Source: Mycobacteroides chelonae (lineage in GTDB: Bacteria; Actinomycetota; Actinomycetes; Mycobacteriales; Mycobacteriaceae). From it: a DNA stretch of 64,000 bases. The notes under the pieces were generated by a model. The model saw only the letters and a list, made by a program, of their open reading frames with translations, was not told where the DNA came from and made no database searches. Of this stretch, positions 1 to 7,753 are shown piece by piece. The position numbers and the translations under genes are program-made. The first letter of the stretch is position 1. Each line of letters begins with the position of its first letter. The stretch covers positions 1,054,001 to 1,118,000 of the forward strand of contig NZ_CP050145.1 in the NCBI RefSeq assembly GCF_016767715.1. Direction: 5' to 3'.

Positions 1-122
1 CTGCCATGGTGGATGCCATCGAGAGGGAGCCCGGCCGCGCCGCGGTGCCCCGCTGGCCGTGGGCCCCGGTGACCTTGATCATGCGCCTGATTCCGCCGCG
101 TTTGGCCGGGCGCCTGGCCTAA
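1..122 (+). CDS. Short-chain dehydrogenase/reductase, C-terminal end only (partial)
   Basis: Only the last 39 codons of this gene are present; the frame starts at base 3 and ends with TAA at 120-122. The fragment contains PRWPWAPVTLIMRLIPPRL and ends AGRLA. A Pro/Trp-rich stretch followed by a hydrophobic Met-Arg-Leu helix is what I know from the C-termini of mycobacterial SDR oxidoreductases. The Rossmann fold and catalytic Tyr/Lys lie outside the window, so the substrate cannot be judged. The gene ends 53 bases before the next start, so the two may be co-transcribed. The family call rests on tail resemblance alone. Confidence 0.55.
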   Translation, partial: AMVDAIEREPGRAAVPRWPWAPVTLIMRLIPPRLAGRLA

Positions 123-136
123 TCGGCCATGGGTTT

Positions 137-164
137 CCCACATGGGACTTTGTGCCCACGTGGG
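137..164. promoter_or_regulatory. Tandem CCCACRTGGG palindromes upstream of ppk2
   Basis: CCCACATGGG at 137-146 and CCCACGTGGG at 155-164 are spaced 18 bases start to start and end 11 bases before the ppk2 start. The second is a perfect palindrome and the first differs only in its centre. The pair could be an operator or compete with ribosome binding. No regulator is identifiable. Confidence 0.4.
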
Positions 165-175
165 ATGCTGAACCT

Positions 176-1084
176 ATGGCCGATCAAGAGAAACCGAACG
201 CCTCCGTCACGGTGGACTACGCCGCCGAGCTCGATGAACTCGCGAGCCTGCGCGGCGGGATCAGTCGCACCAAAGAAGGCAAGGATGCCTGGAAACAGGG
301 CTACCCCTACGACGAGAAGCTCAGTCGCAAGGAGTACGAGAAGACCAAACGCAAGCTGCAGATTGAGCTGCTCAAGCTGCAACTGTGGGTCAAGGAACGC
401 GGCGAGAAGATCTGCATCATCTTCGAAGGCCGGGACGCCGCCGGTAAGGGCGGATCGATCAAGAGGTTTACCGAGCACCTCAATCCCCGCGGCGCGCGCG
501 TCGTGGCACTCGAGAAGCCGACCTCGGTAGAACAGACACAGTGGTATTTCCAGCGCTACACCGCGCACCTGCCCAGCGGTGGGGAGATCGTGCTGATGGA
601 CCGTTCCTGGTACAACCGGGCTGGTGTCGAGCGGGTGATGGGCTACTGCACTCCCGCGCAGGTCGCCGAATTCCTGCGTGAGGCACCAGAATACGAACGC
701 ATGCTGGTGAATTCGGGGACGCACCTGGTCAAGTTGTGGTTCTCGGTGAGCCGCAAAGAACAGCTGGCCCGCTTCGAAGCGCGACGTACCGATCCCGTGC
801 GCCACTGGAAACTCTCGCCAACTGACCTTGCGTCTCTGGACAAGTGGGACGCCTACACCGAGGCCAAGGAGGCGATGTTCTTCTACACCGACACCGACAG
901 CGCGCCCTGGACGGTGGTCAAGAGCAACGACAAGAAGCGTGCCCGGCTGGAGGCGATGCGCCACGTGCTCTCGCAGTTCGACTATGACAACAAGGACACC
1001 GAGATCGTGGGAGCGCCGGACCCCCTGATCGTCGGGCCCGCGTCGGCCATCTTCGAAGAAGGGGAGAAGGCCGGCTCACGCTAA
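176..1084 (+). CDS. ppk2: Polyphosphate kinase 2 (PPK2 family)
   Basis: Predicted cytosolic enzyme that transfers phosphate between polyphosphate and nucleotides (GTP or ATP pools). Walker A is seen as EGRDAAGKGG near residue 84 and the Walker B/lid region as LMDRSWYNR. The length of 302 residues matches single-domain PPK2 proteins of the P. aeruginosa/M. tuberculosis type. The frame is open further upstream to base 59, but the ATG at 176 is preferred because homologous PPK2 proteins begin with a short charged leader before the conserved SRKEYEK region. No strong Shine-Dalgarno is visible. The family is certain; the direction of the reaction in vivo cannot be read from sequence. Confidence 0.92.
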   Translation: MADQEKPNASVTVDYAAELDELASLRGGISRTKEGKDAWKQGYPYDEKLSRKEYEKTKRKLQIELLKLQLWVKERGEKICIIFEGRDAAGKGGSIKRFTEHLNPRGARVVALEKPTSVEQTQWYFQRYTAHLPSGGEIVLMDRSWYNRAGVERVMGYCTPAQVAEFLREAPEYERMLVNSGTHLVKLWFSVSRKEQLARFEARRTDPVRHWKLSPTDLASLDKWDAYTEAKEAMFFYTDTDSAPWTVVKSNDKKRARLEAMRHVLSQFDYDNKDTEIVGAPDPLIVGPASAIFEEGEKAGSR

Positions 1085-1139
1085 CTCTGAACCGTGCTGG
1101 ACTCCTGCGATGAGAACACCCTACGGGGACGTTGCCCTA

Positions 1140-2003
1140 TCAATCGCGAAACTGCGTAGCGGCGTATTCAGAGAGTGCTTCTCTAATCTCTGTCTCTGTG
1201 TTCATTACAAAGGGTCCGTATTGCGCTACCGGCTCGCCAATGGGCTCGCCCGAGAATAGCATGGCAACCATGCCATCCTTACCGGCGGTAAAATCTATTG
1301 AGCTCGTTTCTCCTTGATTGCCAGATGGTCGATCTAAGAAACCAACCGATCCCGTAGGTAGGGAAATGTCGTTCGCACCAGCGGACCCATCACCCTCCAG
1401 AATAACAACGAATGCATTGTATGAGGCGGGGATGTTTTCAGTGAATACCGACCCGGGGTCCAGGTCGATTCTAAGTAAAGTCACTGGTGTGTAGTTCTTG
1501 GCGGGGCCGATGATATCTCCAGATACGCCAGAATAGACATGAATCCTGCCTCCCGGAAACACCCTTACTGGCACATTACTTGCGGTGAGATCCTGGTAGC
1601 GTGGACTGCGTGACTTGTCTTTAGCCGATAAATTTATCCACAGTTGAAGAGAATGCACAACCGATCCTTCAGCGGGGATCTCGTTATGCTCGATGCCGCG
1701 TCCAGCGGTCATCCATTGCATCTCTCCGGCATTAATACGGCCGGAATTTCCTTTCGAATCAAAATGATCGAGGCTGCCCTCCAGCACGTACGTAACTGTC
1801 TCGAAGCCACGGTGCGGGTGTACATCAAAGACACCCTGGGGAAACCAGTCCTCCGCTAGCACGAGGAACGGGTCTGTTGCACGCGATGCTGGCCGTGACG
1901 GGATCAGTGACCGTGCGACGTGTGTGGAACTCATCCCTTGGGAGGGAGCGGGGTTGCTTACCTCAATTACCGACCGAGCCGTTGTTTGTTCTGTAGCACC
2001 CAT
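1140..2003 (-). CDS. Pirin family protein (Fe-binding bicupin)
   Basis: A 287-residue protein with the pirin N-terminal cupin. The four metal ligands of the family are present: His62 and His64 in HPHRG, and His106 and Glu108 in GRGIEHNE. Bacterial pirins act as quercetinase-like dioxygenases or as protein-binding regulators; which applies here is unknown. The start chosen is the ATG at 2003, preceded by GAGAGG; the frame is open to 2054 but that extension runs through an operator-like palindrome. Codon use is less GC-rich than in the core genes. A MarR gene lies just upstream on the same strand and both promoters carry the same dyad, so this pirin is probably a target of that regulator. Confidence 0.9.
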   Translation of the reverse strand: MGATEQTTARSVIEVSNPAPSQGMSSTHVARSLIPSRPASRATDPFLVLAEDWFPQGVFDVHPHRGFETVTYVLEGSLDHFDSKGNSGRINAGEMQWMTAGRGIEHNEIPAEGSVVHSLQLWINLSAKDKSRSPRYQDLTASNVPVRVFPGGRIHVYSGVSGDIIGPAKNYTPVTLLRIDLDPGSVFTENIPASYNAFVVILEGDGSAGANDISLPTGSVGFLDRPSGNQGETSSIDFTAGKDGMVAMLFSGEPIGEPVAQYGPFVMNTETEIREALSEYAATQFRD

Positions 2004-2376
2004 CGGAACACCTCTCTCGAGACAAACTAGTTTCCTAGGAAACAAATATAGCACGACCGTCGGCCTTCATGCCCCTTAGCAAAGGAAGATCGGGGCGGTG
2101 GGCATCCGCGCGCGGGCTCGGACTACTGCGCGCTCTGTATCAGCCTTCTCGCCAAGTCGGCGTTGTTGAACACCCAGAAATTGGTCTGAAATGCGAAAAA
2201 TATCGACCCGTCAGTGGCCACGAGTGGAATCTGCGACGAGATTCTCGTGTGCCGACATCGCAGTGAGCGCCGATGTGAACCTGATCTGGATAGCTTGTTG
2301 CAGAGGTAGCAAAGTCAGTGGCGATGAGAAGTCCGGTCCGGATATCGGTGAACCGGTTCCGGTTGTCGAAGGTCTG
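2004..2376. other. Intergenic region between marR and pirin genes
   Basis: No convincing gene is seen in these 373 bases. Forward-strand open frames here lack ribosome-binding sites and run antisense into the MarR gene. The region holds the pirin promoter and the palindrome at 2030-2043. Confidence 0.6.
2030..2043. promoter_or_regulatory. MarR-type operator upstream of pirin
   Basis: GTTTCCTAGGAAAC is a perfect 14-base palindrome, 27 bases upstream of the pirin start. A close copy, GTTTC-N4-GAAAC, sits directly in front of the neighbouring marR gene. Two copies at the two promoters of a regulator/target pair support an operator function; binding is inferred. Confidence 0.65.
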
Positions 2377-2841
2377 TTATGGACTTGTTGGGAGTCGGGC
2401 GAGGATCGTCGCGAAGGCCGCTGCGAGGGATTCGAGTTGCTCGTTCGTCAAGGCGTCAACGAACCAGCGCCGGACGTCTTGCAGGTGCGGGGGCGATGCA
2501 GCTTCGATCATTTCGCGGCCGGCCGGGGTAAGTACAGCGAACGCGCCGCGTCCATCGGTATCGCAGATTTCACGCGTGAGGAGGCCGCGCGAGGCCATGC
2601 GACTTATCTGTTTGGATAGGCGGCTCTTAGTCCAGTCCAGCTGTTCGCCCAGCTCTCCGAGGCGGAGCTGTCCGTCGGGTGCTTCCCACAGGCGGAAAAG
2701 GACGGAAAAGTCGGCATCAGACAGACCGCTGCGTTTCTGCAGCTCTCGCTCAAGATGGGCGAACAACTTGAACCGCACGGAAACTAGCCCTCGCCATGCA
2801 GCTCCTTCGCCTGAAGTGAGCCCAGGCAACGATGGTTCCAT
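2377..2841 (-). CDS. MarR family transcriptional regulator
   Basis: A 154-residue winged-helix DNA-binding protein. After an N-terminal dimerisation helix comes the MarR recognition region with LGEQLDWTKSRLSKQISRM, followed by the wing (DTDGRGAFAVLTPAG), the typical MarR order. The start used is the ATG at 2841, which gives normal family length; the open frame extends to 3021 but translates to low-complexity Arg/Pro sequence through an operator. The operator lies only one base upstream of this ATG, so the transcript may be leaderless or start at a nearby GTG. Expected to repress itself and the pirin gene. Confidence 0.88.
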   Translation of the reverse strand: MEPSLPGLTSGEGAAWRGLVSVRFKLFAHLERELQKRSGLSDADFSVLFRLWEAPDGQLRLGELGEQLDWTKSRLSKQISRMASRGLLTREICDTDGRGAFAVLTPAGREMIEAASPPHLQDVRRWFVDALTNEQLESLAAAFATILARLPTSP

Positions 2842-2842
2842 A

Positions 2843-2856
2843 GTTTCTAAGGAAAC
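2843..2856. promoter_or_regulatory. MarR-type operator at the marR start
   Basis: GTTTCTAAGGAAAC has the same GTTTC-N4-GAAAC arms as the palindrome in front of the pirin gene. It ends immediately upstream of the marR ATG, a position where bound repressor would block initiation. Confidence 0.6.
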
Positions 2857-2893
2857 CACATGCGGGCGATGAGGTTCTTCTGGCGTGAGGTAT

Positions 2894-3298
2894 TTACGGG
2901 AGCGGCGCGTTGGAGCCCTGGCTAATGGACCTGTCCCGAGAAGCGGTCGGTTCGCTGTCGGGGCCCGCTGGATGCCCGGGACTGATGGCGTCGGACGCCA
3001 CCTGTACGCCGGCGATGCCATTCGTCGGGGAACTGGGCGGGGGATGTGGAGCGGAGGGGTTGATCGTGTCTGCGGAGGCGGTGACTCCCGATCGGGCTTG
3101 TGGTGTGAGAGCTAGACCGATAGGGCCATAGGCCGGGGGGCCATACTGCAAAGGCCCGACGATCGGGGGCGGGGAGGGCGCGATGGGAGGGTCTGCCAGC
3201 GCCGCGGCAGGTTCATTCCGGCTCGCAACTGATGCCGAAATGAACGCAGCGAGAACCGCCGGTATCGCCCGGAGAGCGAGATGATCGGGCCAGGACAT
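2894..3298 (-). CDS. Small proline-rich predicted secreted protein
   Basis: 134 residues. The N-terminus (MSWPDHLALRAIPAVLAAF, then ISASVAS) looks like a weak signal or anchor segment; the rest is Pro/Ala/Ser-rich with PPIAPSPPPIV and YGPPAYGP motifs and no recognised domain. The start lies 12 bases after the stop of the upstream porin gene, with TAGGAACG just before the ATG, so it is translated from the same transcript. I do not recognise the family. Its position directly behind an MspA-type porin suggests an envelope protein, possibly a porin partner; this is inference. The Pro-rich C-terminal half could partly be chance coding. Confidence 0.55.
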   Translation of the reverse strand: MSWPDHLALRAIPAVLAAFISASVASRNEPAAALADPPIAPSPPPIVGPLQYGPPAYGPIGLALTPQARSGVTASADTINPSAPHPPPSSPTNGIAGVQVASDAISPGHPAGPDSEPTASRDRSISQGSNAPLP

Positions 3299-3310
3299 CG
3301 TTCCTACACC

Positions 3311-4033
3311 TCAGTTCAAGACATACGGGTCGCCGTATACCGATAGCTGTGTTTGTTGTATGTCGGTGGACATCGCCACCGTGGCATACGATCGCATCGT
3401 TACGGGCCCACCGCAGGCGTCTACTTTGAGATGTACGTCTTGCATCTCCAGATAGCCGACATGCGAAACCACAGGCATATCGCCCATGGGAATCGTGGTG
3501 ATCACACCCGGTTGCAGGTTGGTTTGCGCGAAGCCTCCTATTGATCCTGTTCCCCCGGTCTGTAGTCCGGGGGAACCGCTGATAGTCGCCCCAACTGATC
3601 CGGAGAGTTGCCCGGTGCCGCCAATTTGCAATCCTTGGGATACGTCTATCTGGCAACCAACTTGATAGCCGGCAACAAAATGCGCCGAATTTATCGGATT
3701 GCTGCCGGAGCCGCCTATGTTGGCGCGCGCAGACAGGGTCACGAACGCTTCACGCGAATTTGGTGCACCGGCAAGATTTGGGACAGAGTTGATTGTCTCA
3801 CCAGATAGTGAGAGCAGCATGTTCCACCCATCGACAGTTGTTCGGTGGCTCGATTGTGGGCTCATCCCGGTGATATCGGCTCGCGCCACGGTGGACCAGA
3901 GCACACCAACTGCCTGTGTCAGGACTAAAGTGATCGCCAGCGGCGCTCCAAACTTGATGGAATATCGGCAAGGGTTGTCCGATGCGACCTGACAATGCGT
4001 ACGTTCAAGAAACGTGATTCTCCGCCTGTGCAA
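3311..4033 (-). CDS. Divergent MspA family porin
   Basis: 240 residues with a long basic N-region, a hydrophobic core (LAITLVLTQAVGVLW) and an A-R-A cleavage site, then an MspA-like mature part: GWNMLLSLSGETINSVPNL, a Gly-rich middle with repeated IGGTGQ/QTGGTGS segments, and a beta-rich end. MspA proteins form octameric outer-membrane channels for small hydrophilic solutes. The start is TTG at 4033, supported by GGAAGG eight bases upstream. It is unlike the two classical MspA copies at 53.6-55.4 kb and more like nocardial/gordonial MspA-type proteins. It lies between an amidohydrolase gene and a small secreted protein gene on one strand, suggesting a dedicated uptake channel for that pathway. 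Confidence 0.75.
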   Translation of the reverse strand: MHRRRITFLERTHCQVASDNPCRYSIKFGAPLAITLVLTQAVGVLWSTVARADITGMSPQSSHRTTVDGWNMLLSLSGETINSVPNLAGAPNSREAFVTLSARANIGGSGSNPINSAHFVAGYQVGCQIDVSQGLQIGGTGQLSGSVGATISGSPGLQTGGTGSIGGFAQTNLQPGVITTIPMGDMPVVSHVGYLEMQDVHLKVDACGGPVTMRSYATVAMSTDIQQTQLSVYGDPYVLN

Positions 4034-4064
4034 CTGTGGGACCTTCCGTCGAGTGCCCGAATTT

Positions 4065-5507
4065 CTAATCGAGGAAGGTTCGCATCTTTCGCCCGACTGT
4101 AACCGCGGGATTTCTAATGGCGTCGATGATGTTGTTCTCTCCGATTGCCGCGATAAGCCGCTCTTGGCTGGCGTGCACTAAATTCATGAGCTTGTCGCTG
4201 CCGACCCCAGTGCCCTCGACGATCTGACCGTGTTGCCGAACAATTTTTCCGGCAACCATAACGAGATCGATAAGTTCCGGCTTGCCTTGGTTAACGACAT
4301 GACTCATCGGGTCGAGCCGGTAAGGAATTGCCCACGGATCTGGGCTCAGCAGTAGCAGGTCGGCAGACTTACCGACGGCAATAGAGCCGATTCGGTCTTG
4401 CAACCCGAGTGCTGTCGCGCCGCCAAGGGTGGCGTATTCGAGCACTTCCGGCGACCGTAGTACATTTGCGGTTGCCAGGTAACCCTGGCTCTCACTCTCG
4501 AGGTGTCCCCAGAGATCGCTAGTGTTGATTTCAGTGCGCATGGCATCAAATATGCTTGTTGTGTAACGAGTTTCACTGTTGCTGGCCAGCGCAATCGTGG
4601 CTCCGAGTCGTCGGGCGGTCACAACTTGTGGGAATCCTTGGCCAGATCCCATGTTTGCTGTTGGAGCATTAACAATAGTCCCGCCGGAATCGGCTATACG
4701 TTTGATGAACTCATCGGGCACCGAAACCATATGCATGTACATTGTCGTCGGTAACATCAGGTTGTTGTCTACCAACCGCGGGATCCACATACTCTGATCC
4801 CAACCGAACCCGCCACCGTGGGTGGCCACGCGAATCCCGTTGTCTCTCGCGAATTCCCAGGCGATCTTCTCGGGAAATTCCGGATCGAGGGTCGAGTCAA
4901 CCGCAAGTTGCATACTCACGAGGTGATCGAAGTCGCTGTATTTGGTCCACGTCTCTTTCACGTGGGAGCTCGTCGCCCAATTTTGGGCCGGTACGCCGGC
5001 ATTGGCGTATGTGAACCGGCCGCGAATACCCGCATCGTGTAGCGCTTGCAGTGCCGCTTCGGCCTTCGCCGGACTCGAGGCCCCATCCGACCAGTCACCC
5101 AGAGTCGTCGAACCGTGTGTGAGGGCATCAGTTGCGCCTAGAAGCGTGCCCGCATACACGTCCTCGGGCGTGTAATGATCGATGTAGTTGGAGATCAAAT
5201 ATTTGAAGTAATCGACTAGCGACCAGTCGACACCGATTCCACGCAAGGAGTTTTGCCACGTGTGCTGGTGCGCGTCGATGAGTCCCGGTAGGAGGATCTT
5301 CCCGGTGCCGTCGATAACCTGGGTGCTGTCCGGATAGCTCAGGTGCGGGCCAACGGCGACGATCTTGCCGCCGTCGATGAGCACATCGGCCACCGGCATA
5401 ACGGCTGTCGACGGACTCATGGTGAGCACGGTCGAGCCGCCGATCAGCAGTGGTCTCTTTGCATCAAATTGTCGGGTCGTGTCTCTTACTGCTCCAGGTG
5501 TTGTCAT
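4065..5507 (-). CDS. Amidohydrolase family protein (deaminase/chlorohydrolase-like)
   Basis: 480-residue TIM-barrel hydrolase. The metal-binding HxH is seen as DAHQHTW (His80, His82) after the usual LPGLIDAHQH strand; a third His lies in VATHGGG and a fourth in MYMHMVSVPDE. The segment where related enzymes carry the metal-binding Asp reads IALASNSETRY, with Asn near residue 310. The start ATG at 5507 has AAAGG upstream; the longer frame to 5555 is not needed. The substrate is unknown; relatives hydrolyse C-N or C-Cl bonds on heterocycles. It sits between a GMC oxidoreductase and an MspA-type porin on one strand, suggesting oxidation, hydrolysis and uptake of one compound. GC content is visibly below the flanking core. 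Confidence 0.85.
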   Translation of the reverse strand: MTTPGAVRDTTRQFDAKRPLLIGGSTVLTMSPSTAVMPVADVLIDGGKIVAVGPHLSYPDSTQVIDGTGKILLPGLIDAHQHTWQNSLRGIGVDWSLVDYFKYLISNYIDHYTPEDVYAGTLLGATDALTHGSTTLGDWSDGASSPAKAEAALQALHDAGIRGRFTYANAGVPAQNWATSSHVKETWTKYSDFDHLVSMQLAVDSTLDPEFPEKIAWEFARDNGIRVATHGGGFGWDQSMWIPRLVDNNLMLPTTMYMHMVSVPDEFIKRIADSGGTIVNAPTANMGSGQGFPQVVTARRLGATIALASNSETRYTTSIFDAMRTEINTSDLWGHLESESQGYLATANVLRSPEVLEYATLGGATALGLQDRIGSIAVGKSADLLLLSPDPWAIPYRLDPMSHVVNQGKPELIDLVMVAGKIVRQHGQIVEGTGVGSDKLMNLVHASQERLIAAIGENNIIDAIRNPAVTVGRKMRTFLD

Positions 5508-5568
5508 GAGCTGGCCTTTCTTTGATCGGATACGAGCATTGATGCGGGCGCCCAAGTGGTGCGGGGGC

Positions 5569-7095
5569 TTAGCGCCCTGTCCATGCTGCGGCGAGCTTCT
5601 CCGCGGCCATCACCACAACGGCGTTGGTTGCTTGGGAGCTGACGTCGGGCAGCACCGAGGCATCGGCGACTCGCAAACCGACAACGCCGTGCACGGCGCC
5701 CGTGGAGTCGGTCACAGCCTCCGGCCGGCCTTTGGGCCCCATGGGAGCCGAAGCGGTCACATGAAGAGTCGACACGGCGTGGTTGCGGACGACGGCGCGG
5801 ATCGCATCGAACTCGTCGGGTACCGGTGTCCCGTCGGGGAACACGTTGGCGATGACCCGAGATCGGAGCGCCTCTGACCTGGTTAGTTCGGTGTATAGCT
5901 TGATCCCTTCAGCCAACGCATCGGCTTCCGCGTCGGTAGAAAGCAGGTTGAGCTCCACCGCTGGATCAGCCTCGGGATCGGTACTGGTCAAGTACATCTG
6001 GCCGCGTGACGTCGGCCGGCACTGGCACACCACTGCCCCGAAGCCGACCCCCGTGGGAGACAACGCGACATTCGGCAATTGATTGAACCCGATATAGAGG
6101 TCGAGGCTTTTGCCGTGATTGTTAGAGCTTCGGGTCCAAAGTCCAGCACCGATCGGCGGCTTGGACCGGCTCCCCCCGCGATGAGTGTTGGACTGAACAT
6201 AGACGTTCGCCTGGTCGCTGAGATTTTGCCCAACGGGCAGGTTGCGGACCAGCGGGATACCGAGTTCCGCAAGATGCTCCTGGGGTCCGATCCCTGATCT
6301 CAATAAGATCGCTGCGGTGCCGATTGTTCCGGCTGACAGCACTATCGTGCTTGCTGCAACCTCACTGCCATCGGTAAGCACCACGGCCTTGGCGACGTTT
6401 CCGTCGAATCGGATCCTGCCTACCGTCGAGTCGCCGCGAATTGTCAAATTCGACCGAGCGCGCACCTTGTCGTTCAAATAGGCGATGGCAGTGTTAACGC
6501 GTAGCCGCCCAACCACATTGCTCGGATAAATGGCAACCCCGGGATCAACCTGAAGCGACATGTCTTCGGCGAAAGGAAAGCCCAATTCTTGGGAGGATCG
6601 CACAAACGCCTGGCCGTCCTCGGTGAGGTCATCCAGCGCCCGGAGATGCACGGGAATGGGACCGGACCTGCCATGCCACCGGTCATCACCGAAATCGGCG
6701 GTCTCGCACTTTTTGTAGAATTCTAAGGTTTCCTCGAATCCCCAATCGGGCAGCCCGTACCGGGCCCATCGGCCATGATCGTCACGGGTAGCACGAACAA
6801 ATGCCGCCGCGTTGATGGACGACCCACCGCCAAGGATTTTCGCTCGCAGCACACCTGTGATTTGGTGAGATCGGTTGTGAAGCGCGGGCCACTGGCAGGT
6901 TTCGTCCCCTCCGTACTTATCATATGCGGTAACAATCTCCGGAAAACCATCATTCTTAGGCGCCGCTCCCGCCTCAATAAGAAGCACCTGATAATCCGGG
7001 CGTTCGCTAAGCCGGGAAGCGACAACCGCACCGGCGGAACCACCCCCTACGACAATATGACTGAAGGTGTGGTGTTTACCCTTGTTCTCCGGCAC
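5569..7095 (-). CDS. GMC family FAD-dependent oxidoreductase
   Basis: 508 residues. The N-terminal FAD dinucleotide motif is VVGGGSAGAVVASRLSE followed by LLIEAG; the GMC signature LGGGSSINAAAFVR and the C-terminal catalytic segment LHVTASAPMG (His445) with the closing ATNAVVVMAAEK are present. GMC enzymes oxidise alcohols such as choline, sugars or aromatic alcohols. I place the start at GTG 7095, which has AAGGA seven bases upstream; the frame also opens at TTG 7122, without a good ribosome site. It is the first gene of the minus-strand block and ends 61 bases before the amidohydrolase start. The substrate cannot be named. Confidence 0.9.
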   Translation of the reverse strand: MPENKGKHHTFSHIVVGGGSAGAVVASRLSERPDYQVLLIEAGAAPKNDGFPEIVTAYDKYGGDETCQWPALHNRSHQITGVLRAKILGGGSSINAAAFVRATRDDHGRWARYGLPDWGFEETLEFYKKCETADFGDDRWHGRSGPIPVHLRALDDLTEDGQAFVRSSQELGFPFAEDMSLQVDPGVAIYPSNVVGRLRVNTAIAYLNDKVRARSNLTIRGDSTVGRIRFDGNVAKAVVLTDGSEVAASTIVLSAGTIGTAAILLRSGIGPQEHLAELGIPLVRNLPVGQNLSDQANVYVQSNTHRGGSRSKPPIGAGLWTRSSNNHGKSLDLYIGFNQLPNVALSPTGVGFGAVVCQCRPTSRGQMYLTSTDPEADPAVELNLLSTDAEADALAEGIKLYTELTRSEALRSRVIANVFPDGTPVPDEFDAIRAVVRNHAVSTLHVTASAPMGPKGRPEAVTDSTGAVHGVVGLRVADASVLPDVSSQATNAVVVMAAEKLAAAWTGR

Positions 7096-7241
7096 GGTAG
7101 TTTCCTTCGCTAATTCCGGCAAACCGTCACAGCAGCGGCCGATATTTCACCGCTGCAGGTGTTCTCATTTCCTCTGGAGGGGGCTGCATTCAGAAAATCA
7201 TGGCTAGAAAAGCGATCCTGAATTACGGCTCCAAAACAACC

Positions 7242-7316
7242 GCCACCTAGGAAAGGCCACGTCTCTCACGCCCGTGGATATCGGGCTTGACCGCATCGTG
7301 ACCTCCCCTAGGTGGC
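7242..7316. promoter_or_regulatory. Paired inverted repeats around CCTAGG upstream of the GMC gene
   Basis: GCCACCTAGG at 7242-7251 and its exact reverse complement CCTAGGTGGC at 7307-7316 face each other across 55 bases. Each contains the palindrome CCTAGG. They lie about 150-220 bases upstream of the GMC start and could be a two-site operator for an unlinked regulator. Confidence 0.45.
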
Positions 7317-7714
7317 AGTAATTGCCTCGATTCAGACGCTACGGGAATCTAGTTTCCATGTCAACCAAATTCGTCGTCTGGTCTTGAGGGCTGTCCGCGA
7401 ATGAATCGCTCGAGATCACGAGCCGGTAGGGCACTTGAAAGCCTCAATGGGACTGGCGTTTTCGTCTAGTTGGCGTCGTTGCTCCGGGAGGTTGGCCCTC
7501 CGTGAGCGCGGGGTTTCACCTGCGTGTCGCAGCACTTTGTGTGCGGCTGCGGTACGGCGTTGACGCGGGAGGTAAGCGAAGTCCGGTGCCTCGTAGTGCG
7601 AAGAGGTCAGCCCTGCAAGGGTTTTCGCTTAACACCTCGTTCCAGATTTGGTCACGTCCATATGGTCCGCTCAGTGGGATGAAACATTGCCTAACTTGGA
7701 TCAGGCATCGCTAA

Positions 7715-7730
7715 TGTGAGCGCACTCACA
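7715..7730. promoter_or_regulatory. CRP-type binding site
   Basis: TGTGAGCGCACTCACA matches TGTGA-N6-TCACA exactly and is flanked by A and T, extending the dyad to 18 bases. This is the consensus of mycobacterial CRP (Rv3676-type, cAMP-responsive). It ends 23 bases before the phosphatase start, so it could overlap the promoter. Confidence 0.6.
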
Positions 7731-7753
7731 TGACCTATGGATGGGGATTCTCA

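Larger units (their letters stand above)
7096..7753. other. Intergenic region between divergent GMC and phosphatase genes
   Basis: About 660 bases with no supported gene; a 70-codon forward frame at 7502-7714 has no ribosome site and no recognisable content. It contains an inverted-repeat pair at 7242-7316 on the GMC side and a CRP-type dyad at 7715-7730 on the phosphatase side. Confidence 0.6.
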
